64,000 nt of DNA. Source: Actinophytocola oryzae. GTDB lineage: Bacteria > Actinomycetota > Actinomycetes > Mycobacteriales > Pseudonocardiaceae. Position 1 is the first letter of the stretch, and each line of letters opens with the position of its first letter. Shown here piece by piece: positions 37,978 to 46,655 of the stretch. The stretch lies in contig NZ_SOCP01000007.1 of the NCBI RefSeq assembly GCF_004364325.1, positions 248,001 through 312,000 of the forward strand, written 5' to 3'. The notes under the pieces were generated by a model, which ran no database searches, was not told the DNA's origin, and saw only the letters and a program-made list of their open reading frames with translations. The translations under genes and the position numbers were made by a program.

Positions 37978-39404
37978 TGAACATCAGCATGATCCTCGAG
38001 ATGGCGGCGTCGGCCGGTGACCGGGTGGTGGTCACGGCCGAGGGCCGGTCGCTGACCGCCGCCCGGCTCCTCGACCTGGCGCGTGCCGCGGCCGAGCGCT
38101 TCCTCGGGCATCCGGCGGTCCTCTACCTGGGCGCCAACCACCTCGCCTACCCCGTGGCCCTGTTCGGGGCGGCGTCGGCAGGCGTGCCGTTCGTGCCCCT
38201 GAACTACCGGCTGGGCGACGAGCAGCTCACCCGCCTGCGGGCCCGGCACCCCGGCGCGCTGGAGCTGCGCCCCGAGGACCTCGACGACCTGCTCGACGGC
38301 CCCGACGCCACCGTCCCCGTCGCGGTGCCGCAGGACCCGGACGCGGTCGCGGTCCTGATCTACACGAGCGGGACGACCGCGGCGCCCAAGGCGGCGGTGC
38401 TGCGCCACCGGCACCTGCTCGCCTACGTGCTCAACACCCTGGAGTTCGGCTCGGCCGAGCCTGCCGACGCCGCGCTGGTGACCGTGCCGCCCTACCACAT
38501 CGCGGGCCTGACCAACCTGCTCTCGAACCTCTACACCGGTCGCCGGATCGTCTACCTCGCCGCGTTCGACGCGGCCCGCTGGCTGGAGACGGTCCGGCGC
38601 GAGCGGATCACCCACACGATGGTGGTGCCGACCATGCTGGCACGCGTCGTCGCGGCGGTGGCCGGTGCCGACGCGGGCACGCCGACCCTGCGCAGCCTCG
38701 CCTACGGCGGCGCCAGGACCCCGCGTGCCGTGGTGGAGCGTGCGCTGGAGGTCTTCCCCGGCACCGGTTTCGTCAACGCCTACGGGCTGACCGAGACCGC
38801 GTCCTCGATCGCCGTCCTCGGCCCGGAGGACCACCGCGCCGCGGTCGCGTCGGGGGAGGAGGCCGTGCGGGACCGGCTCGGCTCTGTCGGTCGCGCCCTG
38901 CCCGGCGTCGAGATCCAGATCCGCACGGCCGACGGCACGCAGGCCGCCACGGGGGAGACGGGGCTGGTGTTCGTGCGGGGCGACCAGATCTCGGGGGAGT
39001 ACGGCGGCACGAGCGCCCTGGACACGCAGGGCTGGTTCCCCACCCGCGACCTCGGGCGGCTCGACGCCGACGGGTACCTGTTCGTCGAGGGACGCGCCGA
39101 CGACACGATCATCCGCGGCGGCGAGAACATCGCCCCGGCCGAGATCGAGGACGTCCTGCTCGCGCTGCCCGGCATCGTCGACGCGGCGGTCGTCGGCGTG
39201 GCGGACCCCGAGTGGGGCCAGCGCATCGTCGCCGTCGTCGTCGGCGAGGGCGAGCCCGCCGAGATCCGCGCGTGGGTCCGGGCGCGGCTGCGCTCGTCGA
39301 AGACCCCCGACACCGTCGTGTTCCGCACCGAGCTGCCCAAGACCGAGACCGGAAAACTACTGCGCCGCACGTTGCTGGCCGAGTTGGAGAGCACCCATGC
39401 CTGA
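37977..39404 (+). CDS. Acyl-CoA synthetase (AMP-forming)
   Basis: A 475-residue ANL ligase: LIYTSGTTAAPKAAVLRHRH (A3), VNAYGLTETAS (A5), GWFPTRDLGRLDADGYLFVEGRADDTIIRGGENIAP (A7-A8) and catalytic Lys in KTETGKLLRRTLLAEL. No ribosome-binding site precedes ATG 37977, which overlaps the operator; ATG 37989 is an alternative, also without one. Together with the thiolase it forms a two-gene plus-strand operon. Acid substrate unknown; distinct from the ligase at 32,224. Confidence 0.88.
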   Translation: MNISMILEMAASAGDRVVVTAEGRSLTAARLLDLARAAAERFLGHPAVLYLGANHLAYPVALFGAASAGVPFVPLNYRLGDEQLTRLRARHPGALELRPEDLDDLLDGPDATVPVAVPQDPDAVAVLIYTSGTTAAPKAAVLRHRHLLAYVLNTLEFGSAEPADAALVTVPPYHIAGLTNLLSNLYTGRRIVYLAAFDAARWLETVRRERITHTMVVPTMLARVVAAVAGADAGTPTLRSLAYGGARTPRAVVERALEVFPGTGFVNAYGLTETASSIAVLGPEDHRAAVASGEEAVRDRLGSVGRALPGVEIQIRTADGTQAATGETGLVFVRGDQISGEYGGTSALDTQGWFPTRDLGRLDADGYLFVEGRADDTIIRGGENIAPAEIEDVLLALPGIVDAAVVGVADPEWGQRIVAVVVGEGEPAEIRAWVRARLRSSKTPDTVVFRTELPKTETGKLLRRTLLAELESTHA

Positions 39405-40536
39405 GGCAGTACTGGTATCCGCCCTGCGCACCCCCGTCGGCACCGCGTTCCGGGGCACGCTGCGCGACACCTCCGCGTTCGACCTCGCCCACCACGTCGT
39501 CACGTCCGCACTGTCCGAGGTGGACCCCGCGCTGGTCGACGACGTGGTCCTCGGTGAGGGCCTGCACGGCGGCGGGGACATCGCCCGGCACGCCGCGATC
39601 ACCGCCGGGCTCACCGGAGTGCCCGGCCTTGCGGTGAACCGGCACTGCGCCGCGGGCCAGTCGGCCGTGCAGACGGCCGCCGCGAGCATCCGCGCCGGCA
39701 TGGACGAGCTGGTGCTCGCGGGCGGGGTCAACTCGGCGTCCACCGCGCCGAGGTCCCGCGTGCAGGTCGACGGCGAGTGGGTCGACTGGATGTCGCCGAC
39801 CCACCCCGACCGGCCGGACGCGCCCAACAAGGACATGTCGATCACCGTCGGCTGGAACGCGGCGGTGAAGGCGGCCGTGACCCGCGAGGCGATGGACGCG
39901 TGGGCACTGCGTTCGCACCGCAACGCCGTCCGCGCCATCGACGAGGGCAGGTTCGACGCCGAGATCCGGCCCATCGCGACACCGCACGGGCTGTTCGCGG
40001 TCGACGAGCACCCGCGTCGCGACACGAACATGGACAAGCTCGCGAAGCTCAGGGTGCTGCACCCGGAGATCGAGGGGTTCAGCATCACGGCGGGCAACTC
40101 CTCCGGCGCCAACGACGGCGCCGCGATCCTCGCCGTCGCGAGCGACGCGCTGGGACTGCCCGCGTTGGCCAGGGTCGTCTCGTGGGCGTCGGTCGGTGTC
40201 GACCCCGCCGAGACCGGCATGGCCGCGGTGGGGGCCATCCCGAAGGCACTCGGCCGTGCCGGTATGTCCGTCGCCGACGTCGACCTGTTCGAGATCAACG
40301 AGGCGTTCGCCGCGATGTGCGTGGCGACGGTCGAGCTGCTGGGCCTGGACGCCGACCGCGTCAACGTCAACGGCAGCGGCTGCTCGCTCGGCCACCCGGT
40401 CGCGGCCAGCGGGGCGCGGATGCTCGTCACGCTCACCCACGAGCTGCGCAGGCGCGGCGGCGGCGTCGGCGTGGCCGCGATGTGCGCGGGCGGCGGCATG
40501 GGCTCGGCGACCGTCATCGAGGTCCCGGCCCCCTGA
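39397..40536 (+). CDS. Acetyl-CoA acyltransferase (thiolase)
   Basis: A 379-residue thiolase: nucleophilic Cys84 in NRHCAAGQSAVQ, NEAFAAM, His in GSGCSLGHPVAASGARM, and second Cys in AAMCAGGGMGSATVIEV. All four catalytic signatures are present. ATG overlaps the ligase stop by eight bases. Performs thiolytic cleavage of a 3-ketoacyl-CoA. A repeat element that could act as terminator follows. Confidence 0.92.
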   Translation: MPEAVLVSALRTPVGTAFRGTLRDTSAFDLAHHVVTSALSEVDPALVDDVVLGEGLHGGGDIARHAAITAGLTGVPGLAVNRHCAAGQSAVQTAAASIRAGMDELVLAGGVNSASTAPRSRVQVDGEWVDWMSPTHPDRPDAPNKDMSITVGWNAAVKAAVTREAMDAWALRSHRNAVRAIDEGRFDAEIRPIATPHGLFAVDEHPRRDTNMDKLAKLRVLHPEIEGFSITAGNSSGANDGAAILAVASDALGLPALARVVSWASVGVDPAETGMAAVGAIPKALGRAGMSVADVDLFEINEAFAAMCVATVELLGLDADRVNVNGSGCSLGHPVAASGARMLVTLTHELRRRGGGVGVAAMCAGGGMGSATVIEVPAP

Positions 40537-40562
40537 CCCGACCCCGCCCCCCCGCCCCGACC

Positions 40563-40615
40563 GCACTGAAGGACGCCTTCGTAACGCCCAGCGCAACGAA
40601 GGCGTCCTTCAGTGC
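40563..40615. repeat. Palindromic repeat element between convergent genes
   Basis: GCACTGAAGGACGCCTTCG (40563-40581) and its exact complement CGAAGGCGTCCTTCAGTGC (40597-40615) with a 15-base spacer: a 19-bp stem. It lies between the thiolase stop and the convergent reductase stop, where a bidirectional terminator is expected. Confidence 0.9.
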
Positions 40616-40634
40616 ATCCACGCCGGGCCGGGTG

Positions 40635-41660
40635 CTACCCCAGCGCCGCGACGATCTGCGGGAGGTCCACCGTGGTCCGGATGCCGGGTGGGGCCGCGCA
40701 GACGACCGGCACCGCGTTGACGGCGCGGTTGGCCGTGTAGCCCGGGGTGACCGAGGCGATCGTGTCGAGGGGGACCGGGAACCGGATCGCGATGTCCAGC
40801 GGGGCGTCGCCCTCGACGGTGACCTGCCAGCCGGTGTCGCGGACGTCCCAGGCGGGGGTCAGGTCCGTGGTGCAGTACCAGGTGGCGCGGAAGCGCAACA
40901 GGACCCGGTCCGCGCGCACGCCCTCGACCGTGATGCGCTGCGCCGCCACGGTCCCCGACCGCAGCGTCCCGGCGGCGATCTCCGTGGTGTCCCGGGCGGT
41001 CGCGAACTCGCCGTGCGAGCGCAGCGCGTCCAGCGGCACACCCAGTGCGTCGGCCACCAGGCGCAGCGACGGCCCGAAGCCGGCCTGCGCGTGCGCCACC
41101 CGTCCCGCCAGGTCGGTGCTGGACCGGCCGAAGCCCATCAGGTCGAACAGCAGCTCCGGTGAGTCGCGGTAGGACAGGTCGGCGAACTCGTCGACCGTGA
41201 GGGTGTCCAGGCGCCGCTGGGTCGAGCTGAGCACCAGCGGCAGCGCCTCGGAGATGAAGCCGGGGCTGCTGCCGGTGCTGTGGACCGACGTGCCGCCCTC
41301 GGCGCACGCGGCCACCACCCGGTCCCGGACCTCGGCGGCCATGCTCGCCGGGTGGTGGAACTCGCCGCAGGTCGTGACGACGTTCGCTCCCGAGGACAGC
41401 AGCCGGCAGACGACGTCGAGGTCGCACAGGCGCGGCATGTACAGCACGCAGTCGGCGCCCAGGGCCACGATCTCGTCGACGTCCCGGGTCGTCGTGACCC
41501 CGGTGGGGGACAGGCCGCAGAGCGCGCCCGCGTCCTGGCCGGCCTTGTCCTCGGCGTAGACGTACACGCCCGCCAGCGCCAGGTCCGGGTGCCGGACCAC
41601 GGCACGCAGCGCGTGGGTCCCGATGTTCCCGGTGGCCCACTGGACGACACGACAGGTCAT
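40635..41660 (-). CDS. NAD(P)H-dependent dehydrogenase, dihydrodipicolinate-reductase-like
   Basis: A 341-residue protein with an N-terminal Rossmann domain (VVQWATGNIGTHALRAVVRHPDLALAGVYVY) and a DapB-like second domain (HSTGSSPGFISEALPLVL; FADLSYRDSPELLFDLMGFG). Actinobacteria carry many such proteins in fatty-acid/steroid-type catabolic clusters, but the reaction is not known. ATG lies one base from the stop of the thioesterase gene upstream, so both are transcribed from operator site C. Confidence 0.82.
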   Translation of the reverse strand: MTCRVVQWATGNIGTHALRAVVRHPDLALAGVYVYAEDKAGQDAGALCGLSPTGVTTTRDVDEIVALGADCVLYMPRLCDLDVVCRLLSSGANVVTTCGEFHHPASMAAEVRDRVVAACAEGGTSVHSTGSSPGFISEALPLVLSSTQRRLDTLTVDEFADLSYRDSPELLFDLMGFGRSSTDLAGRVAHAQAGFGPSLRLVADALGVPLDALRSHGEFATARDTTEIAAGTLRSGTVAAQRITVEGVRADRVLLRFRATWYCTTDLTPAWDVRDTGWQVTVEGDAPLDIAIRFPVPLDTIASVTPGYTANRAVNAVPVVCAAPPGIRTTVDLPQIVAALG

Positions 41661-41661
41661 C

Positions 41662-42468
41662 TCACACCTCGCTGTGGAAACGCAGGAGTGCCTCCTGGGC
41701 GTAGGAGGCGACGAGCGTGCCGTCCTCGGTGTGGACGTCGCCCCGGCCGAAGCAGCGGCCGTGCGCGAGCAACGGGCTGTGCTGGCGCAGCAGCAGCCAC
41801 GTGTCCGTCCGGAAGGGACGGTGGAACCACAGCGTGTGGGACGTGACGGCGGAGGTGAACGCCCGGCCGGTGTCCCGCTGCCCGACGCCGTCGACGTGGC
41901 GCAGCGCGGTGGCGATGAGGCTCAGGTCGGTGGCGTACGCGGTCAGTGCGGGCGCCAGGTCGGGCTCGGTGGGCGGGGTCCGCATCCACAGGTCCACCTC
42001 GGGTGTGCCCGCGGCGGTGGCGTCCAGGTCGGCCAGGGACCGGGTGTCCCACGGCAGCAGGTCCAGCTCCAGCCGGTGCTCCGTGCCGGGCACGGTGGGC
42101 ACGGCGGCGGCGGTCTGCCGGTCGAGGCCGTCCTCGCCCGCGTGCGTCGACGCCGACGCGGTGGCGACCACGCCGCCCGCCTGCCGGGCGAGCACCGACA
42201 GCGTGGCGAACGTGGCGCCCTCGTGGTGGCGGGTCACCTCGTAGCGGACCGGCTCGTCGGTGCGGCCCGCGCGGGAGAACACGACGTGCAGCGACTTGAC
42301 CGCCTTGCCGGGGCAGGACAGCGCCGCCGCGCGGACGAACTGCGCGAGGAGTTGCCCGCCGAACACGCGGTGGTAGGTCAGCTGCTGGTTGCGGCCGTCG
42401 AACGTGCCTGCCGCGGCGGCGGGCACGAGGTCGAGGCAGTCGAGGAGGTCACTCCAGAGGTCGGCCAC
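41662..42468 (-). CDS. Acyl-CoA thioesterase II (TesB-like)
   Basis: A 268-residue double-hotdog thioesterase: RVFGGQLLAQFVRAAALSCPGKAVKSLHVVFSRAGRTDEPVRYEV in the first half and SHTLWFHRPFRTDTWLLLRQHSP ... GRCFGRGDVHTEDGTLVASYAQEALLR in the second, as in TesB. GTG start. It could release CoA from dead-end or product thioesters. First gene of a two-gene minus operon with operator site C 32 bases upstream. Confidence 0.87.
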   Translation of the reverse strand: MADLWSDLLDCLDLVPAAAAGTFDGRNQQLTYHRVFGGQLLAQFVRAAALSCPGKAVKSLHVVFSRAGRTDEPVRYEVTRHHEGATFATLSVLARQAGGVVATASASTHAGEDGLDRQTAAAVPTVPGTEHRLELDLLPWDTRSLADLDATAAGTPEVDLWMRTPPTEPDLAPALTAYATDLSLIATALRHVDGVGQRDTGRAFTSAVTSHTLWFHRPFRTDTWLLLRQHSPLLAHGRCFGRGDVHTEDGTLVASYAQEALLRFHSEV

Positions 42469-42499
42469 ACCGCCGAGTGTAAGTGATGCTCTCGCAAGA

Positions 42500-42516
42500 T
42501 GAGAACCCTGTTCTCG
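42500..42516. promoter_or_regulatory. Catabolic-locus operator (site C)
   Basis: TGAGAAC-cct-GTTCTCG: a 7-3-7 inverted repeat with one outer mismatch and both inner A/T pairs changed to C/G compensatorily. It lies between the thioesterase start (42468) and the TetR stop (42523), hence upstream of the thioesterase operon. Confidence 0.78.
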
Positions 42517-42522
42517 CGCGAG

Positions 42523-43197
42523 TTACTTGGCGAACCCCCGTGCGCAGAACTCCCAGATCTCGTCGGCGGTGATCGGGTGCGCGGTCTCCTCGTCGGCGGC
42601 GCCGCCGGACTGGGCCACGAACATGACCGTCTGCATCGTCAGGGCGGCGAGCCTGCGCGGGTTCGTGCCGGGACGCAGCTTCCTGGTCTCCTCCAGCTCG
42701 GTCATCAGTTCGGTGAGCAGCGCCATCAGCGGGGCGTGCGCGATCTTGACCTCGGCGGGGTGGGAGATCAGCAGCTGCGGCGCGAAGTCGGTGAACAGCG
42801 GCCGCTGCGCCGTGGGGTCGGGACGGGACAGTTCGAAGAGGAGCTTGACGGCGATCTCGAGCCGTTCCATGGCCTTCTTCTCGCTGGTCGCCGCGGCGCG
42901 GATCTGGTCGGCCGCACGACGCATCGCGTCCTCGAACAACGCCAGCAGCAGCTCGTGCTTGCCGTTGAAGTGCTGGTAGAAACTGCGCAGCGACTGGCGG
43001 GAGCGGTCGACGACCTCCTGCACCGTGAAGTCCGTGGTGCCCTTCTTGGTGATGATCGCCTGCGCGGCGTCGAGGAACCGCTGCACCCGCTGCTCGGCGC
43101 GCAGCTTGGCCGCTTTGGTGGAACGTTCGACCGCGCGCTGCTTCCACGCGGGCTCCTCGCTCGGGCTACTCACGAGCGGTCCCGGGGTGTGCGCCAC
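42523..43197 (-). CDS. TetR-family repressor, candidate regulator of the catabolic locus
   Basis: A 224-residue TetR protein with a basic N-terminal extension (WKQRAVERSTKAAKLRAEQRV), helix-turn-helix at about 40-85 (AAQAIITKKGTTDFTVQEVV, then RQSLRSFYQHFNGKHELLLALF) and a helical ligand domain. This build resembles actinobacterial FadR/KstR-type TetR proteins that bind acyl-CoAs. Start GTG 43197 or TTG 43200. It is the only regulator gene inside the 37-kb catabolic locus and is flanked by operator sites C and D, so it is the best candidate to bind TGAGAAT-N3-ATTCTCA; the inducer is presumably a pathway CoA thioester. Confidence 0.88.
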   Translation of the reverse strand: MAHTPGPLVSSPSEEPAWKQRAVERSTKAAKLRAEQRVQRFLDAAQAIITKKGTTDFTVQEVVDRSRQSLRSFYQHFNGKHELLLALFEDAMRRAADQIRAAATSEKKAMERLEIAVKLLFELSRPDPTAQRPLFTDFAPQLLISHPAEVKIAHAPLMALLTELMTELEETRKLRPGTNPRRLAALTMQTVMFVAQSGGAADEETAHPITADEIWEFCARGFAK

Positions 43198-43285
43198 CAA
43201 GAGAACATGACTTCACTGTACCGGTAGAAGGGACGCACCAGGCATAACACGCCCCCAGGAAGTTGAGACTATCGCTATCCTCAGG

Positions 43286-43302
43286 TGAGAATGATATTCT
43301 CA
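43286..43302. promoter_or_regulatory. Catabolic-locus operator, perfect palindrome (site D)
   Basis: TGAGAAT-gat-ATTCTCA, a perfect 7-3-7 repeat 41 bases upstream of the acyl-CoA dehydrogenase at 43343 and 89 bases from the divergent TetR start. TTGAGA at 43263-43268 is 18 bases before GAGAAT at 43287-43292 and could form a promoter inside which the operator lies. Confidence 0.85.
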
Positions 43303-43342
43303 CGACGGTATCTGCCGGCCCGTTCCGAGCGGGGGAGCCGCC

Positions 43343-44335
43343 GTGATCTTCGAGTTCGACGCCGATCAGAGACTTCTGCGGGACACCGTCCGCGAGGTCC
43401 TCGACAAGGAGTGCTCGGCGGCCTTCGTGCGTGCCGTGGTGGACGACGGCGCCGACCCGGACCCGCTGTGGCACACCTGTGTCGACCTCGGCTGGACCGA
43501 GCTGACCGGCGCGGACGAGGTGGTCGAGCTGGCGGTCGTGCTCGAGGAGCTGGGCCGCCACACCGACCCCACCCCCTACCTCGCCACGATGACCCAGTTC
43601 GCCCCGCTCGCGCCCGGCGCGGCGAAACCGGACCGGACGGGCGCGGCCGTGTTCGACGGTGTGTCGGCCCGCGCGGACGGGAGCGCCTGGGTGCTCGACG
43701 GCACCGCGTCCCACGTGCTGGACGGCGACCGGGCCGAGTGGCTCGCGGTCGTGACCGGCGCTGGCGTGTTCACCGTCCCCGCGACGGCGGCGCACGTGAC
43801 CAGGGCCTCGGTCTTCGACCCGCTTCTGCACGTCGCGGAGGTCGCCTTCCGCGGGGTGCGGGTGAGCACCGACGACCTGGTCGAGGTCGACGCCGGTCGG
43901 GCGCGGCAGGTGGCCGTCACCGGTCTCGCGATCACCATGGTCGGTGCCTGCCGCCGCATCCTGGACCTGGTCCTCGCCCACGTCAGGGACCGCCACCAGT
44001 TCGGCGCGCCCGTCGGGTCCTTCCAGGCCGTGCAGCACAAGGCGGCCGACATGCACGTGGCGATCGAACGGGCCCGCGCGCTCGCCTACTTCGCCGCACT
44101 GACCCTCGCCGCCGACGACCCGCGCCGCACGCTGGCCGCGTCGATGGCCAAGGCGGCGGCAGGCGAGTGCCAGTCCCTGGTGTTCCGGCACGGGTACCAG
44201 CTGTTCGGGGCCATGGGCTACACGTGGGAGAACGACGTCCAGTTCGCGCTCAAGCGGGCCAAGGCGGGCGAGCTGATGCTCGGTGGCGCGGCGGAGCACC
44301 GGGCACTGGTCGCACAGGGAGCATCATGCGGTTGA
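43343..44335 (+). CDS. Acyl-CoA dehydrogenase, short subunit
   Basis: A 330-residue member with intact C-terminal helices (RDRHQFGAPVGSFQAVQHKAADMHVAIERARAL; FRHGYQLFGAMGYTWENDVQFALKRAKAGELMLGG) but a shortened beta-domain (residues about 95-180). GTG start. First gene of a three-gene operon behind perfect operator D; its end overlaps the following full-length dehydrogenase by ten bases, so the two likely make a heteromer. Confidence 0.87.
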   Translation: MIFEFDADQRLLRDTVREVLDKECSAAFVRAVVDDGADPDPLWHTCVDLGWTELTGADEVVELAVVLEELGRHTDPTPYLATMTQFAPLAPGAAKPDRTGAAVFDGVSARADGSAWVLDGTASHVLDGDRAEWLAVVTGAGVFTVPATAAHVTRASVFDPLLHVAEVAFRGVRVSTDDLVEVDAGRARQVAVTGLAITMVGACRRILDLVLAHVRDRHQFGAPVGSFQAVQHKAADMHVAIERARALAYFAALTLAADDPRRTLAASMAKAAAGECQSLVFRHGYQLFGAMGYTWENDVQFALKRAKAGELMLGGAAEHRALVAQGASCG

Positions 44336-45516
44336 GCTTTGACGCCGACGTCGAGGCGTTCCGGGCCGAGTTCGTCTCTTTTCTGGACGCACACGTGCCG
44401 AAGGAGGCGGGCACCCGTTCCCGGTCCACGGCAGACGTGCCGGACTGGGCGCGGGCCTGGCAGCGGCTGCAGTTCGACGAGGGCTGGCTCGTGCCGGGCA
44501 ACCCGCCCGAGTACGGCGGCCGGAACGCGACGCTGCTGCAGCAGTACGTCCACCTCGAGGAGCTGTCCAGACGGCGGATGGTCCAGAGCTTCAACCCCCA
44601 GGGCCTCGGCATCATCGCCGCGTCGCTGCTGTCGTTCGGCACCGAGGAGCAGAAGCGCCGCTGGGCCGTGCCGATCCTGCGGGCCGACCGCACGGCCGCG
44701 CTGGGCATGAGCGAGCCAGGCGCGGGCTCGGACCTGGCGTCGCTGCGCACCAGGGCCGTCCTGGACGGCGAGCACTTCGTGGTGAACGGGCAGAAGGTGT
44801 GGACCTCCGGCGCCCACGACGCGGACGTGCTGCTGACGTTCGTCCGCACCGACCAGGACGCGCCGAGGCACCGGGGCATCAGCGTGCTGCTGATCCCCAC
44901 GGACCTGCCCGGCGTGACGCGCCGCCCGTTCGGCTCCATCGCCGCACGCGACGACCTCGACTTCAACGAGGTCTTCCTGACCGACGTCCACGTGCCGGTC
45001 GAGAACCTCGTCGGCACGCTGAACGGCGGCTGGCGGGTGGCGACGGGTTCGCTCGGCCACGAGCGCACCCTGATGTGGCTGCACTTCGCCGACCGGCTGG
45101 AGGACCTGGTCACCGACCTCCGCCCGGACGACCCGCTGACGGCCGACCGGTACGCCACGCTCGTCATGGACCTGCACGCGCTGCGCCTGCTCGGGTCCGC
45201 GGCCCTGGCCGAGGCCGCGCGCGGCGAGCAGGACGTCGCGGGCCTGTCGGTGCTGAAGCTGCTCGGCTCGGAGGCCGTGCAGAACGCGACCGAGCACGCG
45301 CTGGCCGCGGCAGGCCCGTCCGGGCTGGCGCACCCGGCCGTGACCGGCGACGCCGCCCACCCGCACCTGAGCATGGAGTCCTTCACCGCCAGCTGGTTCG
45401 AGCGCTACGCGAGGACCTTCGGCGGCACCATCGCGGGCGGGACGTCCGAGATCCAGCGCACGATCATCGCCGAGCGGGTGCTCGGCCTCCCCCGAAGTCG
45501 AGGAGCGTTGCCGTGA
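44326..45516 (+). CDS. Acyl-CoA dehydrogenase, long subunit
   Basis: A 396-residue flavoenzyme: LGMSEPGAGSDLASLRTRAVLDG, GQKVWTSGAHDADVLLTFVRTD, and C-terminal FGGTIAGGTSEIQRTIIAERVLGLPR. The site of MCAD Glu376 is Gly. Start ATG 44326. Paired with the short subunit upstream; oxidises an acyl-CoA and would pass electrons to ETF, whose genes are not in the window. Confidence 0.9.
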   Translation: MRLSFDADVEAFRAEFVSFLDAHVPKEAGTRSRSTADVPDWARAWQRLQFDEGWLVPGNPPEYGGRNATLLQQYVHLEELSRRRMVQSFNPQGLGIIAASLLSFGTEEQKRRWAVPILRADRTAALGMSEPGAGSDLASLRTRAVLDGEHFVVNGQKVWTSGAHDADVLLTFVRTDQDAPRHRGISVLLIPTDLPGVTRRPFGSIAARDDLDFNEVFLTDVHVPVENLVGTLNGGWRVATGSLGHERTLMWLHFADRLEDLVTDLRPDDPLTADRYATLVMDLHALRLLGSAALAEAARGEQDVAGLSVLKLLGSEAVQNATEHALAAAGPSGLAHPAVTGDAAHPHLSMESFTASWFERYARTFGGTIAGGTSEIQRTIIAERVLGLPRSRGALP

Positions 45517-46295
45517 ACGTGGTGTACGAGGTCGCCGACCGGATCGCGACGATCACCCTCAACCGGCCCGAGGTCGCCAACGCGCAGAACGCCGAACTGC
45601 TCGACGAGCTGGACGCGGCGTGGACGCGGGCGGCGGCCGACGAGGACGTGGTGGTGATCGTGCTGCGGGCCGAGGGCAAGCACTTCTCCTCGGGTCACGA
45701 CCTGAAGGACCGCTGGCCGGAGCCGAAGGAGATCACCCTCGAGTGGATCTACCAGGCGGAGAGCAGGCGGTACCTGGAGTACACGCTGCGGTGGCGGAAC
45801 GTGCCGAAGCCGTCGATCGCGGCCGTGCAGGGCCGGTGCATCGCGGGCGGGCTGCTGCTGTGCTGGCCGTGCGACCTGATCGTCGCCGCGGACGACGCGA
45901 AGTTCTCCGACCCGGTCGTGATGATGGGCATCGGCGGGGTCGAGTACCACGGGCACACGTGGGAGCTGGGTGCCCGCAAGGCCAAGGAGATCCTGTTCAC
46001 CGGTCGGCCCGTGACCGCACTGGAGGCCGAGCAGGTCGGCATGGTGAACCAGGTGGTGCCCCGCGACCGGCTCGACGAGGAGACCCGGGCACTGGCGCTG
46101 CGCATCGCCAGGATGCCACCGTTCGCGCTGCGACAGGCCAAGCGTGCGGTGAACCAGACACTGGACGTGCAGGGCTTCCAGACGGCGGTCCAGGCGGTGT
46201 TCGACGTCCACCAGACCGGACACGGCAACGCCCTGAGCGTGAACGGCTACCCGATCCTGGTCGAACTGGACGAGATGAAGACCAAGATCGAGTGA
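45513..46295 (+). CDS. Enoyl-CoA hydratase
   Basis: A 260-residue crotonase: TLNRPEVANAQNAELLDELD, oxyanion-hole FSSGHDLKDRWPEP and GRCIAGGLLLCWPCDLIVAADD, then MMGIGGVEYHGHTWELGARKAKEILFTGRPV. The C-terminal extension contacts the trimer partner (VFDVHQTGHGNALSVNGYPIL). GTG start overlaps the dehydrogenase stop (GTGA). Glu of GGVEYH may be the catalytic glutamate. Confidence 0.88.
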   Translation: MNVVYEVADRIATITLNRPEVANAQNAELLDELDAAWTRAAADEDVVVIVLRAEGKHFSSGHDLKDRWPEPKEITLEWIYQAESRRYLEYTLRWRNVPKPSIAAVQGRCIAGGLLLCWPCDLIVAADDAKFSDPVVMMGIGGVEYHGHTWELGARKAKEILFTGRPVTALEAEQVGMVNQVVPRDRLDEETRALALRIARMPPFALRQAKRAVNQTLDVQGFQTAVQAVFDVHQTGHGNALSVNGYPILVELDEMKTKIE

Positions 46296-46655
46296 GGCGG
46301 TGTGCCCTACCCGCTCATGGCGACGAGCGGCGCCTGGGCCAGGTCCGCGACCCGACCTGACGGCGGTCGCGTACCCCGAGACGTCGCGGCAGCTCCGGCA
46401 GGACCGCACTGCGCCGCGGAGGTGGGCGACCCGCCGGGCCGCGCCACGTTCGCGGGCGGGTACCGGCTTTGCGGATGAGCGCGGAGGTGGGCGAACCGAG
46501 GGCCGGGCCACGATCCCGGACGGGGTGTCGGTTTTGTGGGTGGGTGTCGAGCGACCCCGCCGCCACCGCCGTGCTCCGCGAGGCATGGGGCGTGCCGTCG
46601 GGGCCGGTCGTGCACCTCCTCTGCACCTCCGAACGCCGAGGTGGTTGTGGGTGGT
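46296..46655. other. 360-base gene-free stretch containing a decayed tandem duplication
   Basis: Two copies of a ~65-base segment follow each other at 46416-46480 and 46481-46545, each beginning GCGGAGGTGGGCGA and sharing GGCCACG-like and CGGG-rich blocks. A third, diverged copy overlaps the end of the neighbouring dehydrogenase gene at about 46658-46700. The stretch separates converging operons; I see no gene and no strong terminator hairpin. Confidence 0.5.

Noticed and set aside
43201-43207. GAGAAC at the TetR start region as an autoregulatory operator
   Set aside because: Only one half-site; no matching GTTCTC at the right distance.
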